The notes under the pieces were generated by a model, which had not been told where the DNA came from, made no database searches, and worked only from the letters and a program-made list of their open reading frames with translations. Of a DNA stretch of 7,888 nt, positions 4,511 through 7,888 are shown piece after piece. Origin of the DNA: Conexibacter sp. (GTDB lineage Bacteria > Actinomycetota > Thermoleophilia > Solirubrobacterales > Solirubrobacteraceae); NCBI GenBank assembly GCA_025964295.1, contig JAOPZD010000502.1, positions 1 to 7,888 of the forward strand. Reading direction: 5' to 3'. The position numbers and the translations under genes are program-made. Every line of letters starts with the position of its first letter. Position 1 is the stretch's first letter.

Positions 4511-6409
4511 TCAGCCGAGGCCGGTGCCGAGGCGCGAGAAGGCCCGCGCCACCGCAGCGGCCGCCGGCTTCGGCCGGCCGGCGTAGTCGAAGAGGCCCTT
4601 GGTGTTCAGTCCCCGCTCGACGACGATGTCGGGCACGACGGACTTGATGGAGCCGCCGGCGAAGGTGGGCGCGACGCCGAAGTCGCGGAGGTTCCACACC
4701 AACATGCCGGAGAGCTGGGGCAGGGCGCGGTAGGTCGCGATGTGGCGGCGCAGGAGCCAGGACTGGTAGGCGTAGCCGCCCGGCAGGTCGGTCGGGTTGG
4801 CGGCGTTGGCCTCGGCGCCGAACTCGCTGACGAGCAGGACCTTGCGCGGGAACAGCCGCGTGAAGCCCACCACCGTGGAGTGCAGGCGGGCGGCGATCTG
4901 CGACCGCGTCTCGTCCGCCCCCTCGTACCACCCGATGTAGTTCGTCAGCGCGACGGCGTCGACGTCGCGGTAGATCGCGCCCGGGACGTGCGGCGGGTGC
5001 GTGCCCCAGAGGTCGACGGCGACCAGGCGGCCCGGGTCGCGGCGGTGCAGCTCGCGGGCCATGTCGCGGACGTAGGCGACCTGCGAGGCGTCGTGGCCGT
5101 TGCCGGCGACCTCGTTGACGAGGTTCCAGGCGATCACCGACGGGTGCAGCTGCTCCTGGCGCACCGACACGCGGACGCGCTCGCGGGCGGCGTGGGCCAG
5201 CGCGGGCGTCGAGGAGGTCCAGGCGCCGGGCGCGTCGACGGGGCCGACGCCCTGCCAGACCATGATCCCGGCGCGGTCCAGCCGCTCCAGCAGCGGTGCC
5301 GACAACGCGTGCTGCGCGCGCGTCGCGTTGGCGCCGATAGCCTTCAGGTCGCGGACGATCGCGTCCATGTCGGCGGGCGACAGCGCGTCGCCGTCGCCTG
5401 CGGCGTCCTCGTGGATCGAGGCGCCGTGCAGCCGCAGGCGCTGGCCGTTGAGCAGCAGCTCGCGGCCGCGCCGTGAGACCTCGCGCAGGCCGACGTGGTC
5501 GTCCCAGGCACCGCCGCCGGGCGCGGAGAGCTTCAAGGCGTACAACGACGGCGAGCCCGGTGCCCACAGCGCGGGCCGGGCGACCACCACGCGCGCCGCG
5601 ACCCGCCGCGTCTCGCCCGGACCCAGATGGACGGGCGGGAACACGACGCGCGTGACGCGGCCGGCGTGGGTGAGGCTGCCGCGGACCTGGAGGTCGCGTG
5701 ACCCCCGCTCGCGGTTGTGCACCAAGACGCCGAGGTCGACCACGGCGGTGGCGCCGAAGAGGCGCGTCCGCAGCGACGGGGACTCCAGCTCCGAGCGCGC
5801 CAGCGGCCGCAGCGTCACCTCGCGGTTGATCCCGCCGTAGTTGAACCACGTGCGGTGCCAGCCGTCGCGCTTCTGGCGCGTCGGATAGCGGTAGTCGGCG
5901 CGCACGACGAGCCGGTGCGCGACGCCCTCGCGCAGCCGCAGCGTGAACGCGAACGGCAGGTAGGCGCCCGTGTGGCTGCCCAGCAGGCGGCCGTCGAGCC
6001 AGACCTCGGCCACGTGGTGGACCGACTCGAAGCGCAGCGCGTAGGAGCCGGTGTGCGGCGCGGTCAGCGTCGTGCGGTACCAGGTGATCCCGCCGCGGTA
6101 GGCCGCGACGCCGGCCGCGCCCGTCACCTTCGCCGCGTTGGCGACCTCCGGCACGCTCGTCGGCGTGCCCGGGAAATGCCCCGCGGCCCAGCCGGCCGGC
6201 TCGCCCGCGTCGTCCGGATCGTCGGCGACCACCCACGGCCCCGCGACGGCCAGCCGCCCGGAGGGTCCGCCGAGCGCCGCCGGCGGGACGAGCGCCTCGC
6301 CGACCGGCCGCGATCCGATCGCGCCGAGCACGACCGCCGAGGCCCCGCCGATCAGCATCGCCACCGCCAGGGCAGCCGCCACCGCGAGCCTGGTGCTCGT
6401 GCGCCGCAT
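4511..6409 (-). CDS. exported glycoside hydrolase family 2 enzyme (beta-glucuronidase/beta-galactosidase-like)
   Basis: This 632-residue protein begins with MRRTSTRLAV, a hydrophobic run (8-32) and an ASA cleavage-like site near residue 25, so it is exported or membrane-anchored. Three GH2 domains follow: a sugar-binding jelly roll (about 50-205, including WYRTTL, VAEVWLDGRLLGSHTGAYLPF and WFNYGGINREV), an immunoglobulin-like domain (about 206-300) and a TIM barrel (about 305-620). Catalytic residues are visible: acid/base Glu433 in AWNLVNEVAGNG and nucleophile Glu529 in LLVSEFGAEA. The barrel ends with MLVWNLRDF and NTKGLFDYAGRPKPAA, typical of the family. It should hydrolyse a beta-linked glycoside by the retaining mechanism. 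Its size is closer to beta-glucuronidases than to the roughly 1,000-residue beta-galactosidases, but specificity cannot be read from these motifs. The ATG lies 5 bases after the cyclase stop, indicating translational coupling; no clear Shine-Dalgarno is seen. Glycan degradation outside the cell is the likely job. Confidence 0.9.
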   Translation of the reverse strand: MRRTSTRLAVAAALAVAMLIGGASAVVLGAIGSRPVGEALVPPAALGGPSGRLAVAGPWVVADDPDDAGEPAGWAAGHFPGTPTSVPEVANAAKVTGAAGVAAYRGGITWYRTTLTAPHTGSYALRFESVHHVAEVWLDGRLLGSHTGAYLPFAFTLRLREGVAHRLVVRADYRYPTRQKRDGWHRTWFNYGGINREVTLRPLARSELESPSLRTRLFGATAVVDLGVLVHNRERGSRDLQVRGSLTHAGRVTRVVFPPVHLGPGETRRVAARVVVARPALWAPGSPSLYALKLSAPGGGAWDDHVGLREVSRRGRELLLNGQRLRLHGASIHEDAAGDGDALSPADMDAIVRDLKAIGANATRAQHALSAPLLERLDRAGIMVWQGVGPVDAPGAWTSSTPALAHAARERVRVSVRQEQLHPSVIAWNLVNEVAGNGHDASQVAYVRDMARELHRRDPGRLVAVDLWGTHPPHVPGAIYRDVDAVALTNYIGWYEGADETRSQIAARLHSTVVGFTRLFPRKVLLVSEFGAEANAANPTDLPGGYAYQSWLLRRHIATYRALPQLSGMLVWNLRDFGVAPTFAGGSIKSVVPDIVVERGLNTKGLFDYAGRPKPAAAAVARAFSRLGTGLG

Positions 6410-6414
6410 CCGAA

Positions 6415-7179
6415 TCAGTCACCGATGATGGCAACCGCGCGCGCGGGCGCCGCCGATCCCCCGACGAGGCGCAGCGGGAAGACCGAGACGGTGAAGCCCG
6501 TCGGCGGCAGCTCGCGCAGGCCGCAGAGCCGCTCGATCTGGCAGTACTCGAGGTCGGCCTGGTGCGCGGCCCAGAAGATCCCGGGCTCGCCGCGCTCCTT
6601 GGCCGCGGCCGCCTGGAGGTGCAGCGGCGCGTCCCAGCCCCAGGCGTCGATGCCCATCACGCGCACGCCGTGCTCGTGCAGCCAGCGGGTCGCCTCGACC
6701 GTCACGCCCGGCCCGCGGGCCATGTAGTCCAACTCGTCGAGGAACTCGTCGCGGTCGGTGCGGACCAGGACGATGTCGCCCGGCGACAGGACGTGCCCAG
6801 CGGCGTCCAGCGCCGCGGCCGCCTCGTCCACCGTCATCGCCTCGCCGTCGGCCTTGTGCGACATGTCGAGCACCACGCCCGGCCCGAAGAACCAGTCCAG
6901 CGGCAGCTCGTCGATCCGCCGCGCGGGCTTGCCGCCGATCGTCGAGTTGTAGTGGTAGGGCGCGTCGACGTGCGTCGAGTTGTGCGTCCCCAGCCGGGTG
7001 AACGTCTCGACCGCCCAGCCCTCGCCGTCGCGCAGCAGCTCGGGCCCCACGCCGAGCATCGCCTCGATCGTGCGAGCGCCCTCCGCGTGGTCGGAGAACT
7101 CGACGTCGGTGCGCAGGATGTCGGGCAGCTGCGCCGGCGACGGCGTGATGGGCGCGCTGAGATCCACGAAGCGGGGCAT
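6415..7179 (-). CDS. cyclase-family metal-dependent hydrolase (kynurenine formamidase-like fold)
   Basis: This 254-residue cytoplasmic protein belongs to the putative cyclase family (PF04199), which includes KynB-type arylformamidase and isatin hydrolase and binds Zn or Mn. The N-terminal RFVDLSAPITP (3-13) and the metal-binding motif H-x-x-T-H-x-D-x-P-x-H at 66-76 (His66, His70, Asp72, His76) are complete. Further family features are LSPGDIVLVRTD (131-142), VRVMGIDAWGWDAP (172-185), AAHQADLEYCQIERL (204-218) and the end segment LPPTGFTVSVFPLRLVGGSAAPARAVAI (224-251). Length is normal for the family. Members open or form amide or lactone-like bonds, but the substrate here is unknown. It sits between an aldehyde dehydrogenase gene and a GH2 gene on the same strand, which suggests a catabolic operon rather than tryptophan breakdown; no kynureninase or dioxygenase is in view. 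The start ATG is inside a 12-bp stem (7174-7208), so translation may be restricted or coupled to the gene upstream. Confidence 0.88.
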   Translation of the reverse strand: MPRFVDLSAPITPSPAQLPDILRTDVEFSDHAEGARTIEAMLGVGPELLRDGEGWAVETFTRLGTHNSTHVDAPYHYNSTIGGKPARRIDELPLDWFFGPGVVLDMSHKADGEAMTVDEAAAALDAAGHVLSPGDIVLVRTDRDEFLDELDYMARGPGVTVEATRWLHEHGVRVMGIDAWGWDAPLHLQAAAAKERGEPGIFWAAHQADLEYCQIERLCGLRELPPTGFTVSVFPLRLVGGSAAPARAVAIIGD

Positions 7180-7208
7180 CGGCGCAGCCGACTTCGGCGC
7201 CGATGCCC
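7174..7208 (-). promoter_or_regulatory. 12-bp hairpin burying the cyclase start codon
   Basis: Bases 7174-7185 (GGGCATCGGCGC) and 7197-7208 (GCGCCGATGCCC) are perfect inverted repeats with an 11-base loop. In the minus-strand transcript the AUG of the cyclase (7179-7177) lies within the 3' arm, where pairing would hide it from ribosomes. Ribosomes finishing the dehydrogenase gene stop about 26 bases upstream of the stem, and could approach or re-initiate there. Control of translation is inferred. Partial termination of the dehydrogenase transcript is the other reading, although no T-tract follows. Confidence 0.5.
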
Positions 7209-7211
7209 GCT

Positions 7212-7225
7212 GTCCTGCAAAGGAC
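7212..7225 (-). other. short 5-bp hairpin after the dehydrogenase stop
   Basis: GTCCT (7212-7216) and AGGAC (7221-7225) pair around a four-base loop, GCAA on the plus strand and TTGC on the minus strand. It occupies the 54-base gap between the dehydrogenase stop and the cyclase start, just before the longer start-codon hairpin. On the minus strand the AGGA within it is the only Shine-Dalgarno-like string upstream of the cyclase ATG, but at more than 30 bases it is too far to serve that start. A hairpin this short could be chance. Confidence 0.25.
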
Positions 7226-7233
7226 GCCGGGAG

Positions 7234-7888
7234 CTAGAGCGGCGTCGGCTCGGTCCCGAGGTTCATCGCGACGTACTTCGTCTCGAGGTACTCGTCGAGC
7301 CCCTCGGGGCCGCCCTCGCGGCCGAAGCCCGACTGCTTGACGCCGCCGAAGGGCGCGCCGGCGTTGGAGACCATGCCCTGGTTGAAGCCGATCATGCCGG
7401 TCTCCAGCGCCTCGATCACGCGGAACGCCCGGTTGACGTCCCGGGTGAAGACGTAGGAGACCAGGCCGTACTCGGTGTCGTTGGCCTTGGCGATCGCCTC
7501 CTCGTCGGTGGAGAACGTCGTGATCGGCGCGACCGGGCCGAAGATCTCCTCGGCGAGCAGGTCGGCGTCGTCGCTGACGTCGGCCAGCACGGTCGGCTCG
7601 TAGAAGTAGCCCGCGCCGTCGAGGCGCGAGCCGCCGGTCAGCACGCGCGCGCCCTTGCCGACCGCGTCGTCGACGAGCTCGGCGACCTTGGAGCGCTGCG
7701 CCTCGTCGATCAGCGGCCCGACCTGGATGCCGTCCTCGGTCCCGCGCCCGACCTTCAGCGACCCGATCTTCGCGGCCAGCTTGTCGGCGAACTCCGAGGC
7801 CACCGACTCGTGGACGTGGAAGCGGTTGGCGCTGGTGCAGGCCTCGCCGCCGTTGCGCATCTTGGCCAGCAACGCGCCCTCGACCGCG
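7234..7888 (-). CDS. aldehyde dehydrogenase, C-terminal part (succinate-semialdehyde dehydrogenase-like), partial
   Basis: The frame runs from the right edge to a TAG at 7236-7234, giving 218 residues of an NAD(P)-dependent aldehyde dehydrogenase; its cofactor-binding N-terminal half lies outside the window. The first visible residues (AVEGALLAKMRNGGEACTSANR) contain the catalytic cysteine region, with the Cys codon at 7839-7837. Further family signatures are VGPLIDEAQ, YFYEPTVL, LAEEIFGPVAPI, AKANDTEYGLVSYVFTRD, GMIGFNQG and the C-terminal APFGGVKQSGFGREGG. The RN-G-E-AC-TSANR form and the ending resemble actinobacterial proteins usually annotated as succinate-semialdehyde dehydrogenase, which oxidise succinic semialdehyde to succinate. 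Specificity in this superfamily is hard to assign, so this is a best guess. It is the first gene in view of a probable operon with the cyclase and GH2 genes. Confidence 0.9.
   Translation of the reverse strand, partial: AVEGALLAKMRNGGEACTSANRFHVHESVASEFADKLAAKIGSLKVGRGTEDGIQVGPLIDEAQRSKVAELVDDAVGKGARVLTGGSRLDGAGYFYEPTVLADVSDDADLLAEEIFGPVAPITTFSTDEEAIAKANDTEYGLVSYVFTRDVNRAFRVIEALETGMIGFNQGMVSNAGAPFGGVKQSGFGREGGPEGLDEYLETKYVAMNLGTEPTPL

Noticed and set aside
4560..4590. GC-rich palindrome near the 3' end of the GH2 gene as a terminator.
   Set aside because: It encodes the conserved GRPKPAA segment of the enzyme, and its pairing follows from codon composition.
4442..5840. Long plus-strand open frames opposite the GH2 gene.
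   Set aside because: They are low-complexity shadows without motifs, opposite a gene with clear catalytic residues.
4452..6434. Upstream continuation of the nuclease reading frame, which stays open for about 660 more codons on the minus strand.
   Set aside because: That stretch lies over the GH2 gene in another frame and reads as Arg/Ala/Gly/Pro-rich low complexity. The nuclease homology starts right after the ATG at 4451.

Overview
The window is very GC-rich and densely coded, with a strong G/C bias at third codon positions and genes packed a few bases apart. Its class II fumarase resembles the mycobacterial type, and it carries an AbiEi/DUF559 protein of a kind common in actinomycetes. Together these suggest an actinobacterium, possibly a soil Thermoleophilia such as Solirubrobacterales. 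That placement is inference from style and families, not a match to a named genome.

Plus strand, 1-3491. The tail of an unidentified gene overlaps (ATGA) a gene for an alpha/beta-hydrolase-fold protein. That protein has Gly where the nucleophilic Ser should be and Tyr where the catalytic His should be, so it looks like a pseudoenzyme. Eight bases later comes a probable exported esterase of the esterase D/antigen 85 family, with an intact GLSMGG elbow, a likely TTG start and an unexplained C-terminal domain. Eleven bases after that comes a class II fumarase with all its signature motifs but a short N-terminus. The spacing suggests co-transcription, although the gene functions have no obvious common theme.

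Centre, 3492-4510. A single minus-strand gene encodes an AbiEi-like winged-helix domain fused to a DUF559 (Vsr-like) nuclease domain. It sits between two long hairpins built from the same sequence unit. One hairpin lies between the convergent fumarase and nuclease genes. The other spans the nuclease start codon, with the ATG in its loop. Their stem bases share sequence, while their tips differ but still pair. This hairpin-nuclease-hairpin cassette of about 980 bp is the best candidate here for an undescribed element, either a mobile or selfish unit or an autoregulated solo defence gene.

Minus strand, 4511-7888. Reading leftward from the right edge there is an aldehyde dehydrogenase (C-terminal half, succinate-semialdehyde dehydrogenase-like), a 54-base gap with two hairpins, a cyclase-family metal hydrolase whose start codon is buried in a 12-bp stem, and, five bases later, an exported glycoside hydrolase family 2 enzyme with both catalytic glutamates. 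These three probably form a catabolic operon: sugar conjugates are cut outside the cell, and the aldehyde and amide or lactone-type products are handled inside. The substrate cannot be read from the sequence.

Outside the coding regions only short gaps remain, and all of them are described below.
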